DNA of 64,000 bases from the NCBI RefSeq assembly GCF_014204525.1, contig NZ_JACHLP010000006.1:62001-126000 (forward strand), read 5' to 3'. Shown here piece by piece: positions 26,613 through 34,648 of this stretch. This DNA is from Roseateles oligotrophus (GTDB taxonomy: Bacteria > Pseudomonadota > Gammaproteobacteria > Burkholderiales > Burkholderiaceae_C). The first letter of the stretch is position 1. Each line of letters opens with the position of its first letter. Below the pieces are notes generated by a model. It was not told where the DNA came from, did no database searches, and worked only from the letters and a program-made list of their open reading frames with translations. The translations under genes and the position numbers were made by a program.

Positions 26613-27092
26613 ATGGAGACATTGCTCAAACCCCAGAAAACCGAGGTCGCCCGTCATGTCCTGCTGCACGAGCGCAGCCGCCTCACGCCGGCTCTGCGCG
26701 CCCTGCTGATCACCGTGGACGGGCGGCGCGATGTGCAGGCCTTGTCCAGCCTGGCCCAGGGCCTGGGCCTGCCGCCGGATGCCCCCCAGCAATTGCGCGC
26801 CGCCGGTCTCATCACCTGGCGCTGCGAGCGCGAACTGGCCGAGGCCGCCCGCCGCGCCCAAGCCCTGGTGCGGGCCAAATTCTTCGCCATGGACCTGGCG
26901 GAACGCTTTCTGCTCGGCAAGGACGAGGCCTTGCGCGCCAGCGTGCGCGAGGTGGATAGCGAGGCCAGCTTGCAAGCCTGGCTGGACATGGCGGCTGGGC
27001 AGATCGCCCTGACGGACGCCGGGGTGGCGCGCGCGGCGCAGTTTTTGCAGCTGGTGCGGGCCTGCATGGACGGAGCGGCTGCGGGCGACTGA
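26613..27092 (+). CDS. Conserved hypothetical protein (KTE...VDGRR type)
   Basis: About 159 aa from the ATG at 26613; an ATG at 26580 would add eleven residues. It opens with a short helix ending TEVARHVLLHERSRL, then ALRALLITVDGRRDVQALSS, a wing-like region and a long alanine-rich helical C-terminus. Proteins opening this way are frequent in Burkholderiales and look like small winged-helix-type domains, but I know of no assigned function. No signal peptide or membrane segment. It diverges from icmF across the palindrome at 26497, so both may share regulation. Confidence 0.6.
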   Translation: METLLKPQKTEVARHVLLHERSRLTPALRALLITVDGRRDVQALSSLAQGLGLPPDAPQQLRAAGLITWRCERELAEAARRAQALVRAKFFAMDLAERFLLGKDEALRASVREVDSEASLQAWLDMAAGQIALTDAGVARAAQFLQLVRACMDGAAAGD

Positions 27093-27191
27093 GCCGGGCC
27101 AGCGCCCGCGCGAAAACCAGCTTGGCGGCGCCCGCGGCAAGGCCCAGAATCGGCCGGCACTGTCTTCTCATCAGCCTGGAGTGTTCAAGCC

Positions 27192-27674
27192 ATGAAGCCC
27201 GCCAAAAACACCATCTGCCTCTGGTTCGACGGCGAGGCCGAAGCGGCGGCGAACTTTTACGCCAAGACCTTTCCCGACTCCTCCGTCGATGCGATTCACC
27301 GCGCGCCGAGTGACTACCCCGCGGGCAAGCAGGGCGATGTGCTGACGGTGGAGTTCAGCGTCATGGGGCTGCGCTGTCTGGGGCTCAACGGCGGCCCTGG
27401 CATCCGGCACAGCGAGGCCTTTTCATTCCAGGTGTCGACCGAGACCCAGGCGGAAACCGATAGCCTGTGGGCCGCCATCATTGGCGGTGGCGGCGTGGCC
27501 AGCGCCTGCGGCTGGTGCAAGGACAAATGGGGCATCTCCTGGCAGATCACCCCGCGGGCCTTGATCGAGGCCATCACCGATCCCGACCCCGCCGCCGCCA
27601 AACGGGCCTTCGAAGCCATGATGCAGATGGGCAAGATCGATATCGCGGTGCTTGAAGCGGCGCGCCGGGGCTAG
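27192..27674 (+). CDS. VOC-family protein (PhnB/YjdN-like, '3-demethylubiquinone-9 methyltransferase' domain)
   Basis: 160 aa. NTICLWFDGEAEAAANFYAKTF at the N-terminus and GGVASACGWCKDKWGISWQI in the second half are diagnostic of the PF06983 branch of the vicinal-oxygen-chelate superfamily; the two beta-alpha-beta-beta-beta modules fit the length. The historical methyltransferase name is misleading: no SAM site exists and the substrate is unknown. Cytoplasmic. It has its own short leader and lies 60 bp before the histidine-phosphatase gene; a 30-bp motif shared with another promoter region intervenes. Confidence 0.85.
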   Translation: MKPAKNTICLWFDGEAEAAANFYAKTFPDSSVDAIHRAPSDYPAGKQGDVLTVEFSVMGLRCLGLNGGPGIRHSEAFSFQVSTETQAETDSLWAAIIGGGGVASACGWCKDKWGISWQITPRALIEAITDPDPAAAKRAFEAMMQMGKIDIAVLEAARRG

Positions 27675-27688
27675 CGCCGCCCCGCGGT

Positions 27689-27718
27689 TGATGGGGCGCA
27701 TCAGGTTTTCTGATTGGC
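27689..27718 (+). promoter_or_regulatory. 30-bp shared upstream motif, copy 1
   Basis: It begins TGATGGGGCGCATCA and continues with GTTTTCTGATTGGC after one base; it contains the inverted pairs TGATG...CATCA and ATCAG-GTTTT-CTGAT. A second copy at 30211-30240 matches at 27 of 30 positions. Both lie upstream of plus-strand genes (17 and 66 bp before the starts), so a transcription-factor site or a promoter element is likely. Confidence 0.5.
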
Positions 27719-27734
27719 CTTGGCGGCCGCGCTC

Positions 27735-28439
27735 ATGCAGGATGCCGGGACTCCCGCAACTCCAACCAGACCGCCGCCCGTGAACAACGCCAGCACCCAG
27801 ATCCTTGCCCTGCGCCATGGCGAAACCGAGTGGAACAGCCTGGGCCGCTATCAGGGCCAGACCGATATTCCCCTGAATGAGCAGGGCCTGCTGCAAGCCC
27901 GGCAGGCCGCACAGGCCCTGGCTTCGACGCCGCTACATGCCATCTACAGCAGCGACCTGGCCCGCGCCCTGCAAACCGCCCAGGTACTGGCCGAGTGCCA
28001 GCGGCTGCCGCTGCAGATCGAGCCGGGTTTGCGCGAGCAGCATTTCGGGGTGTTCCAGGGCCTGAGTTCCGACGAGATCCTGCGGCGCTGGCCGCAGGCG
28101 CATGCGCGCTGGCATGCGCGCGAAGCCGATTTCGGGCCCGAGGGCGGCGAGAGCCGCAGCGCCTTCAACACCCGCTGCATGGCGGCCATCGAAGGCCTGG
28201 CCCGGCGCCATCGCGGGCAAACCATCGCCCTGGTCTGCCATGGCGGCGTGCTGGACTGCCTGTACCGCGCCGCCGCCGGCCTGGGCCTGAGCGCACCGCG
28301 CGCCTGGCCGCTGGAGAACGCCGCGCTCAGCCGCCTCCAGCATGGCCCGCAGGGCTTCACCCTGCTGGACTGGGGCAGTACCGCGCACCTGAGCGCCAGC
28401 GCACGCGACGAACTGCCCGAGAAATTCCCCGCGCCCTGA
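27735..28439 (+). CDS. Histidine phosphatase superfamily protein (phosphoglycerate mutase-like)
   Basis: About 234 aa from the ATG at 27735; a GTG at 27780 just before the domain is an alternative, giving 219 aa. The catalytic RHGETEWN lies near residue 28, with SSDLARALQTA, the acid Glu in REQHFGVFQGLS and the second catalytic His in LVCHGGVLD. This is the cofactor-dependent phosphoglycerate mutase-like branch (GpmB, CobC, acid phosphatases); the strong EGGES motif after the second helix suits a small-molecule phosphatase, but the substrate cannot be stated. It ends before a perfect palindrome that serves as a two-way terminator. Confidence 0.87.
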   Translation: MQDAGTPATPTRPPPVNNASTQILALRHGETEWNSLGRYQGQTDIPLNEQGLLQARQAAQALASTPLHAIYSSDLARALQTAQVLAECQRLPLQIEPGLREQHFGVFQGLSSDEILRRWPQAHARWHAREADFGPEGGESRSAFNTRCMAAIEGLARRHRGQTIALVCHGGVLDCLYRAAAGLGLSAPRAWPLENAALSRLQHGPQGFTLLDWGSTAHLSASARDELPEKFPAP

Positions 28440-28460
28440 ATCAGCGGCCCTCCCGTCAAG

Positions 28461-28506
28461 AATGGGGTCAGAGTCAATTAATCAATTAATTGACTCTGAC
28501 CCCATT
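28461..28506. terminator. Perfect 22-bp-arm palindrome between convergent genes (likely bidirectional terminator)
   Basis: AATGGGGTCAGAGTCAATTA plus AT, a two-base CA gap, then its exact reverse complement; T-runs flank it on the plus-strand side (ATTTTTCTG). It lies between the convergent histidine-phosphatase and phospholipase-D genes. The GGGGTCAGAGTC core is the type seen in dispersed REP-like hairpins of many proteobacteria (family knowledge, recalled). Confidence 0.75.
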
Positions 28507-28529
28507 TTTCTGCTGACCCCATTTTTCTG
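28496..28529 (+). repeat. Tandem 17-bp duplication
   Basis: CTGACCCCATTTTTCTG occurs twice head to tail (28496-28512 and 28513-28529), the first copy overlapping the right arm of the palindrome. It looks like slippage or a partially duplicated REP-type end. Confidence 0.8.
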
Positions 28530-28541
28530 GAAGCAGGAAAT

Positions 28542-30125
28542 TCAAAGCAAGCCATCAATTGGCAGCAGGGACAGCAGGCCCAGGCCCAGGCCTTGCAGCA
28601 GGCCCATGCCGGGTTCTTTGTCATGCACGATCAAGCCTTGCTCGGTCTGCTCCAGCCATTGCAGGGTCTGGCCATCGTCGGCCAGGCGCAGGCGGTAGGC
28701 TTGCCGGCTCAGTTCCTGGTCGAAGAAGCCGCTCAGCCGGCCGGCCAGGGCAGGGCTGTCCAGCACCAGACCCAGTTCGGTATTGAGCAGGGCCGAGCGG
28801 GGGTCGAAATTGAAGGAGCCGACGAATAGGCGCCGACCATCCACCGCAAAAGTCTTGGCATGCAGGCTGGCCGAGGATGAGCCGGTGATGCCGCCGCTGC
28901 CGCGGGCGGCCCGCTCGGCCTGGCCGGCATGGGGCTTGAGTTCGAACAGCTGCACGCCGGCGCGCAACAGCGTTTGCCGCCACTTCATATAGCCGGCGTG
29001 GACGGCGGCCACATCGCTGGCCGCCAGGGCATTGGTCAGCACCCGCACGCGGATGCCGCGCCGGCTCAGCGCCGTCAGGGCCGCCGTGCCCGCCTGGCCG
29101 GGCACGAAATAGGGCGAGACCAGGTCCAAGCCCTGCACGGGCTCACCCAGGGTCTTGAGCAGGGCGGGCAGCAGCAAGGTTTCGTGGTTCAGCGCATCGG
29201 GCGCGGCCAGGGTCTTGGCCGGGTCGTCTTGCAGCAAGGTGGCGGCCACCCAGTCCAGTGGCAGCTGGCCGTCCTCCAACTGGCGCAGCAGCGGGGTGGC
29301 TTGCAGGGCGGCGAGATAGGCTTGCGTGCGCGCTTGCGCATGCAGGCTGGCGAAGCGGTCCGGCAGGGTCTGGCTATCCTGGGCCGCGGCGGCGGGCAGG
29401 AGCTGGCTGGCCGGGTAGGCCGAGGCGCTGTGCCAATAACGTTCAAACGAAGCGGTGATCTGCGGCACGGCCGCGCCCACGGCCAGCACATCCAGGTCGG
29501 CGAAGGCGAGGTGCTCGCCGGCGCCAAAGTACTCGTCGCCGATATTGCGGCCGCCGACGATGCTGGCCTGGCCATCCGCCGTCATGGACTTGTTGTGCAT
29601 GCGGCGGTTGCTGCGCTGGAAGTCCAGCAGGTAGTTGAGCACCCGCGCCTGCCGGTACAGCATGGGGTTGTAGAGGCGCAGCTCGATCTGGGGGTGGGCG
29701 TCCAGGGCGGCCAGCAGCGTGTCCAGGCCGGCGGTATTGTTGTCGTCCAGCAGCAGGCGCACATGCACGCCGCGCTCGGCCGCCTGCCACAGGGCTTGCA
29801 GCAGCAGGGTGCCGGCGGCGTCGGCGCGCCAGATGTAGTACTGCAGGTCCAGTGTGTGCTGGGCCTGGGCGGCCAGCAGGGCGCGCGCCACCAGGGCCTC
29901 GTGCTCGCCGGCCAGGGCCAGCACGCCGGTCTTGCCGGGGTGGGCGGCGGCCAGGGGGCCCAGCAGCTGGCCCAAGCGGGACTCGGCACCGCTGCGCGGG
30001 GCCGGCGGGCCGATGCCGGTTTCGCGCAGCGGGGGCAGCTGCCTGCAGGCCGACAGCCCCAGCAGGCACAGGAGCAGCAGGATCAAGATCAGGATCAGCG
30101 GCGAGGGGCAGGTCGTCCTGGGCAT
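28542..30125 (-). CDS. Phospholipase D-family lipoprotein (cardiolipin synthase-like)
   Basis: About 527 aa from the ATG at 30125. Signal peptide with lipobox GLSAC (Cys27). Two HxKxxxxD motifs: H177-x-K179-xxxx-D184 (MHNKSMTADG, followed by GGRN) and H422-x-K424-xxxx-D429 (LHAKTFAVDG, then GSFNFDPRS). This duplicated HKD architecture and the DLQYYIW segment match the ClsC/YmdC type, which joins phosphatidylethanolamine and phosphatidylglycerol to make cardiolipin, or related phospholipases. The lipid anchor is unusual for bona fide cardiolipin synthases, which carry membrane helices, so a periplasmic phospholipase is also possible. It diverges from the ABC-transporter operon. Confidence 0.85.
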   Translation of the reverse strand: MPRTTCPSPLILILILLLLCLLGLSACRQLPPLRETGIGPPAPRSGAESRLGQLLGPLAAAHPGKTGVLALAGEHEALVARALLAAQAQHTLDLQYYIWRADAAGTLLLQALWQAAERGVHVRLLLDDNNTAGLDTLLAALDAHPQIELRLYNPMLYRQARVLNYLLDFQRSNRRMHNKSMTADGQASIVGGRNIGDEYFGAGEHLAFADLDVLAVGAAVPQITASFERYWHSASAYPASQLLPAAAAQDSQTLPDRFASLHAQARTQAYLAALQATPLLRQLEDGQLPLDWVAATLLQDDPAKTLAAPDALNHETLLLPALLKTLGEPVQGLDLVSPYFVPGQAGTAALTALSRRGIRVRVLTNALAASDVAAVHAGYMKWRQTLLRAGVQLFELKPHAGQAERAARGSGGITGSSSASLHAKTFAVDGRRLFVGSFNFDPRSALLNTELGLVLDSPALAGRLSGFFDQELSRQAYRLRLADDGQTLQWLEQTEQGLIVHDKEPGMGLLQGLGLGLLSLLPIDGLL

Positions 30126-30210
30126 GCAAAAAAGAATAGCACGCAGCCCGCCGCAAGAGCGCTTGTGCGGCAGGCGAGCCAGCGGCCGAGTCCGGGACAA
30201 CCCTTGGCTC

Positions 30211-30240
30211 TGATGAGCCGCATCATGTTTTCTGATTGGC
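30211..30240 (+). promoter_or_regulatory. 30-bp shared upstream motif, copy 2
   Basis: TGATGAGCCGCATCATG followed by TTTTCTGATTGGC; differs from the copy at 27689-27718 at three positions and keeps the TGATG...CATCA inverted pair. It lies 66 bp before the substrate-binding-protein gene in the divergent region with the phospholipase-D gene. Confidence 0.5.
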
Positions 30241-30305
30241 GGGCCCGGGCCGGCTGGGGCACCATGCAGCCTCGGATTCAGACCCTCGATGAGGAGACAC
30301 AAGAG

Positions 30306-31640
30306 ATGAAGATCTGCACAAGCAAACTGAGCCTGTCCGCCCTGGTGGCGGCCACCCTGGCCACCGGCAGCGCCCTGGCCGGCACGGTCACCGTGGTGAC
30401 CTCCTTCCCCAAGGAGTTGACCCAGGCCTACAAGACGGCCTTCGAGAAGGCCAACCCCGAGATCAAGCTGGAGATTCTCAACAAGAGCACGGTGCAGGGC
30501 CTGGCTTATGTGCGCGAGCTGCCCCTGGGCCAGCGGCCCGACATCTTCTGGGCCTCGGCGCCCGATGCCTTCGAGGTGCTGTCCGGCCAGAAGCTGCTGG
30601 AAAACGTCAGCGCCCAGGCCAACAAGACCGTGCCCGCCAAGGTGGGCAACTACCCCATCAACGACCCCGATGGCCAGTACCTGGGCCAGGCCCTGGCCGG
30701 CTATGGCCTGATGTGGAACACCCGCTATATGGCCGCCAACAAGCTGCCCGCGCCCAAGCAGTGGTCCGACCTGATGAAACCGGTGTACTTTGGCCATGCC
30801 GCCATGAGCTCGCCCTCGCGCTCGGGCACCACCCATCTGACCGTCGAGACCATGTTGCAGGGCGAGGGCTGGGAGAAGGGCTGGAACCAGCTGCTGCAGA
30901 TCTCGGGCAATAGCGCCGCCATCACCGAGCGCAGCTTCGGCGTGCCCGATGGGGTCAACAACGGCCAGTTCGGCATCGGCCTGGTGATCGACTTCTTCGG
31001 CCTGGCCGGCAAGTACTCGGGCTTCCCGGTGGAATTTGTCTATCCCGATGTGACCTCGGTGGTGCCGGCCAATATCGGCCTGATCAAGGGCAGCAAGAAC
31101 CCGGACGAGGCGCGCAAGTTCATCGCCTACAGCGTCTCGCTGGAAGGCCAGCAGCTGCTGCTGGACCCCAAGATCTCGCGCCTGCCCGTGCTGCCGCCGG
31201 CGCAGATGGGCGGCAAGGTGCCGGCCGGCTACCCCGACCCCTTCGAGATCGCCAAGCGTGCCAAGGTGCACTTCGACTCCGACCTCTCCGAGGCGCGCTA
31301 CAACGTCGTGTCCTCGCTGTTCGACCAGACCATCACCTTCCGCCACAAGGAGCTGAAGGCGGCCACCCAGGCCATCCATGCCGCCGCGGCCGCCCTGGCC
31401 AAGAAGCCCAACCCGCGCGGCCAAGCCTTGTTGCAGCAGGCGCGCGACCTGGCCTTCACCCCCATCGTCGGCGCCGATATGGCGGCCGACAAAAACTTCC
31501 TGCTGCTGTTCACGGCGAATAAAAAGGATGCAGCCGTCAACAAGCAGGTGACCGGCCTGGAAGATCGCTGGAGCACCAAGGCGCGCGAGAACTATGCCCG
31601 CGCCAAGGACTTTGCCGAGCAGGCCATAACGGCACGTTAA
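30306..31640 (+). CDS. ABC transporter periplasmic substrate-binding protein (Fe3+/phosphonate family)
   Basis: About 444 aa from the ATG at 30306 with GAGGAGA upstream. The signal peptide ends near GSALAG. TVTVVTSFPKELTQAYKTAF at the mature N-terminus and YGLMWNTRY, SGTTHLTVETML and NNGQFGIGLVIDFF match the FbpA/PhnS-type binding-protein fold. It is about 100 residues longer than FbpA, with a C-terminal extension of alanine-rich helices, as in the 2-aminoethylphosphonate/phosphoglycerate-type relatives. It delivers substrate to the permease and ATPase encoded next. The substrate is not readable: the paired Tyr residues that bind iron in FbpA are not evident. Confidence 0.85.
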   Translation: MKICTSKLSLSALVAATLATGSALAGTVTVVTSFPKELTQAYKTAFEKANPEIKLEILNKSTVQGLAYVRELPLGQRPDIFWASAPDAFEVLSGQKLLENVSAQANKTVPAKVGNYPINDPDGQYLGQALAGYGLMWNTRYMAANKLPAPKQWSDLMKPVYFGHAAMSSPSRSGTTHLTVETMLQGEGWEKGWNQLLQISGNSAAITERSFGVPDGVNNGQFGIGLVIDFFGLAGKYSGFPVEFVYPDVTSVVPANIGLIKGSKNPDEARKFIAYSVSLEGQQLLLDPKISRLPVLPPAQMGGKVPAGYPDPFEIAKRAKVHFDSDLSEARYNVVSSLFDQTITFRHKELKAATQAIHAAAAALAKKPNPRGQALLQQARDLAFTPIVGADMAADKNFLLLFTANKKDAAVNKQVTGLEDRWSTKARENYARAKDFAEQAITAR

Positions 31641-31650
31641 TACGGCATCG

Positions 31651-31670
31651 GCGGGGCGCAGAAGCCCCGC
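31651..31670 (+). terminator. Intercistronic hairpin after the substrate-binding-protein gene
   Basis: GCGGGGC-GCAGAA-GCCCCGC, a perfect 7-bp stem without a T-run, 11 bp after the stop. Such hairpins stabilise the upstream message and reduce read-through, giving more binding protein than membrane components. Confidence 0.5.
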
Positions 31671-31736
31671 TTCGATCCGCCCCTCCCTCCTTCATTTTTT
31701 GCGGCGGCCCGCCCGGGCCGTGCGTAAGGATCCGCC

Positions 31737-33524
31737 ATGTCCACTGCAAGTGTCGGCAGCGCGCCCTCCAAAGGCCTGCGCCTGCCATCTTTTGACCAAG
31801 TCCGGCCCGGCGCCTGGATCGCCGGCGGCCTGGTGCTGGCCTTCTTGCTGCTCTTTCTGGTGTTGCCCGTGGGCAAGGTGTTCTACACCGCCTTCGTCGA
31901 CGCCGATGGCGGCCTGACCCTGGGTCATTTCGGCAACTTCTTCGAGCAAGGCCTGATGCGCGAGGCCTTCTTCAACAGCCTTTACGTGGCCAGCATGTCG
32001 GCCGTGTTCGCGGCCCTGATCGCCGTGCCCCTGGCCTATTTCACGGTGCGCTTCCAGTTCCGCGGCGCACTGATGATCCAGACCCTGGGTGTGCTGCCGC
32101 TGATCATGCCGCCCTTTGTGGGCGCGGCCGCCATGCAGCTGATCTTCGGCCGCTCGGGCACGATCAACCTGCTGCTGCAAGAGCACTTCGGCATCAGCAT
32201 TCCCATCATGGAAGGCTTGAACGGCGTCATCTTCGTCGAGGCCATTCATTACTTCCCCTTCATCCTGATGAACCTCACCGTGGCCCTGCGCAATATCGAC
32301 GGCGCCATGGAAGAGGCCGCGCTCAACCTCGGTTGCACCGGCATGCGCTTGTTCTGGCGCGTGATCTTCCCGTTAGCTATGCCGGGTTTTGTGGCCGGCG
32401 CCTCGCTGGTCTTCGTCAAGGTGTTTGACGACCTGGGCACGCCCCTGGTGCTGGGTCAGACCAATATGCTGGCGCCGCAAGCCTATCTGCGCATCACCCA
32501 GGTGGGCCTGGAGGATCCGATGGGTTATGTGATCAGCGTCATCATGATCGTGTTCTCCATCACGGCCATGGCGCTCTCGGCCAAGGCCCTGGCCGGCAAG
32601 GACTACTCCACCATCCAGAAGGGTGGCGCCAGCATCGCCAAGCGCGAGCTGACCACCTGGGGCTCCATCGCCGCCTACGGCTGGATCTTCCTGGTGCTGC
32701 TGATCGTGCTCAGCCCCCATCTGGGCGTGCTGCTGCTGTCCTTCGCCAAGGTCTGGAGCTTCTCGCCCCTGCCGGACGCCTACACCGTCGAGCATTACCA
32801 GACCGTGTTCGCCGACGCCAGCGGCATGATGGGCAATACCTTGCTGTACTGCGGCCTGGCGGCAACGCTGGACGTGGTGCTGGGCGTGACCATCGCCTAT
32901 CTGATGCTGCGCACCACGCTGCCGGCGCGCAAATGGCTGGACTGGATCGCCACCGCCTCGCTGGCCGTGCCCGGCATCGTGCTGGCCATCGGCTATCTGC
33001 GCCTGTTCAAGGGCGTCACCGTGCCCGGCACCGACACGCTCGTCACCAGCACCTGGATCGTCATCATGCTGGCCTACGCCGTGCGTCGCCTGCCCTATGC
33101 CTTGCGCTCCTGCGTGGCGGCCTTGCAGCAGGTGCATGTGTCGCTGGAGGAGGCGGCCGAGAGCCTGGGGGCCACCAAGCTGCGCACCATCCAGCGCGTG
33201 GTCGTGCCGCTGATGGCCGGTGGCATTCTGGCCGGCTTCGTCACCAGCTTCATCACGGCGGCGGTGGAGCTGTCGGCCACCATCCTGCTGTCCTCGGCCG
33301 AGTCGCAAGCACCCATGAGCTACGGCATCTATCTGTATATGCAGAGCATTGCCGGCCGCGGCCCCGGCGCCGCCCTGGGCGTGCTGGCCATCGTGGTGGT
33401 GGCCCTGGGCACCTATCTCTCGCATCTGGTGGTGGAGCGCACGGCCAAGCGCTTCGAGTCCCGCCCGGTGGACGAGGTCTTGCCACCTTTGCCTGACGCC
33501 GCCAAGCCCGCGAACACAATCTGA
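31737..33524 (+). CDS. ABC transporter permease, two fused domains (FbpB/PhnU-PhnV type)
   Basis: 595 aa with about twelve membrane helices in two homologous halves. Each half carries the EAA loop that docks the ATPase: EEAALNLGCTGMRLFWRVIF (about residues 185-205) and EEAAESLGATKLRTIQRVVV (about 475-495). The fused arrangement is typical of Fe3+, phosphonate and thiamine importers. Inner membrane. It is followed 17 bp later by its ATPase gene. Confidence 0.9.
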   Translation: MSTASVGSAPSKGLRLPSFDQVRPGAWIAGGLVLAFLLLFLVLPVGKVFYTAFVDADGGLTLGHFGNFFEQGLMREAFFNSLYVASMSAVFAALIAVPLAYFTVRFQFRGALMIQTLGVLPLIMPPFVGAAAMQLIFGRSGTINLLLQEHFGISIPIMEGLNGVIFVEAIHYFPFILMNLTVALRNIDGAMEEAALNLGCTGMRLFWRVIFPLAMPGFVAGASLVFVKVFDDLGTPLVLGQTNMLAPQAYLRITQVGLEDPMGYVISVIMIVFSITAMALSAKALAGKDYSTIQKGGASIAKRELTTWGSIAAYGWIFLVLLIVLSPHLGVLLLSFAKVWSFSPLPDAYTVEHYQTVFADASGMMGNTLLYCGLAATLDVVLGVTIAYLMLRTTLPARKWLDWIATASLAVPGIVLAIGYLRLFKGVTVPGTDTLVTSTWIVIMLAYAVRRLPYALRSCVAALQQVHVSLEEAAESLGATKLRTIQRVVVPLMAGGILAGFVTSFITAAVELSATILLSSAESQAPMSYGIYLYMQSIAGRGPGAALGVLAIVVVALGTYLSHLVVERTAKRFESRPVDEVLPPLPDAAKPANTI

Positions 33525-33541
33525 CACGAGTGAGTCAAGCC

Positions 33542-34627
33542 ATGAAAAAAGTTCCCGTTCAATGCCGCAATATCCGCCTCTCCTACGGCGAGACCGAGGT
33601 GCTCAAGGACGTCAATCTGGACATCGAGCCCGGTGAGTTCTTCGCCCTCTTGGGCCCCTCGGGCTCGGGCAAATCCACCTTGCTGCGCCTGATCGCCGGT
33701 TTCAACCGCCACCAGCAGGGCCAGCTCTTGATCGACGGCCAGGACGTCAGCGCCAAGGCGCCCTGGGAGCGCAATGTGGGCATGGTGTTTCAGAGTTATG
33801 CCCTGTGGCCGCATCTGTCGGTGTGGGACAACGTGGCCTTCGGCCTGGTCGAGCGCAAGGCGCCCAAGCAGGTCATCAAGGAGAAGGTGGGCGCGGCGCT
33901 GGAGCTGGTCAGCCTGTCGCAATACGCGGAGCGCCGGCCCAGCCAGCTCTCCGGCGGCCAGCAGCAGCGCGTGGCCCTGGCCCGCACCCTGGTGATCGAA
34001 CCCCAGGTGCTGCTGCTGGACGAGCCCCTGTCCAATCTGGACAAGACCCTGCGCGTGCAGATGCGCCAGGAGTTGCTGGCCATGCAGCGCCGCCTGGGCC
34101 TGACCACCATCTTCGTCACCCACGACCAGGAAGAGGCGATGACGACCGCAGATCGCATGGCCGTGCTGGACAAGGGCGGGGTCCAGCAGGTGGGCGCGCC
34201 CGCCACCCTGTACGATTACCCGGTGAACCCCTTCGTCGCCAATTTCGTCGGAACCATGAATCTGCTCTCGGGCAAGGTGCGCTCGCGCCGTGGCGACAAG
34301 CTAACTTTGGATGTGGACGGTGTTGGCGAGCTGGCCTTCCCCCTGCACACCGACGCCCCGGAGTCCGACACCATCCAGGTCAGCTTCCGCCCGCACTCGC
34401 TGCGCGTGGAGGTGGCTGATGCGGCACAGGACGCGCGTTATGTCTGGGTGCCAGGCACGGTGGAGGCCAGCGAGTTCCTGGGCGAATTCACCCGCTACCG
34501 CGTGCAGGTGGGCAAGCAAAGCCTGTCGGTGGATCACCCCCACCATGTGGGCCTGTCCAAGTTCCCGGTGGGTGGGGCGGTCAATCTGGGCATCGAGCCC
34601 TCCCAGGTTCGCCTGTTCGGCGCCTGA
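33542..34627 (+). CDS. ABC transporter ATP-binding protein (Fe3+/phosphonate type)
   Basis: About 361 aa from the ATG at 33542; an in-frame GTG at 33530 would add four residues. Walker A GPSGSGKST (38-46), Q-loop VFQSYALWPHLSV, ABC signature LSGGQQQRVALAR, Walker B VLLLDEPLSNLD and the switch histidine in THDQEEAM. The C-terminal 120 residues form a TOBE/OB regulatory domain (IQVSFRPHSLRVEV), placing it in the CUT1/FbpC/PotA group. It energises the upstream permease and ends 21 bp before the LysR gene. Confidence 0.93.
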   Translation: MKKVPVQCRNIRLSYGETEVLKDVNLDIEPGEFFALLGPSGSGKSTLLRLIAGFNRHQQGQLLIDGQDVSAKAPWERNVGMVFQSYALWPHLSVWDNVAFGLVERKAPKQVIKEKVGAALELVSLSQYAERRPSQLSGGQQQRVALARTLVIEPQVLLLDEPLSNLDKTLRVQMRQELLAMQRRLGLTTIFVTHDQEEAMTTADRMAVLDKGGVQQVGAPATLYDYPVNPFVANFVGTMNLLSGKVRSRRGDKLTLDVDGVGELAFPLHTDAPESDTIQVSFRPHSLRVEVADAAQDARYVWVPGTVEASEFLGEFTRYRVQVGKQSLSVDHPHHVGLSKFPVGGAVNLGIEPSQVRLFGA

Positions 34628-34648
34628 GGCCGCCGGGCCGCGCTCGCC

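Noticed and set aside
28929-31640. A 903-codon plus-strand open frame running into the substrate-binding-protein gene
   Set aside because: Its first half is antisense to the phospholipase-D-type gene with low-complexity composition; the real gene starts at the ATG at 30306 with a ribosome site and signal peptide.
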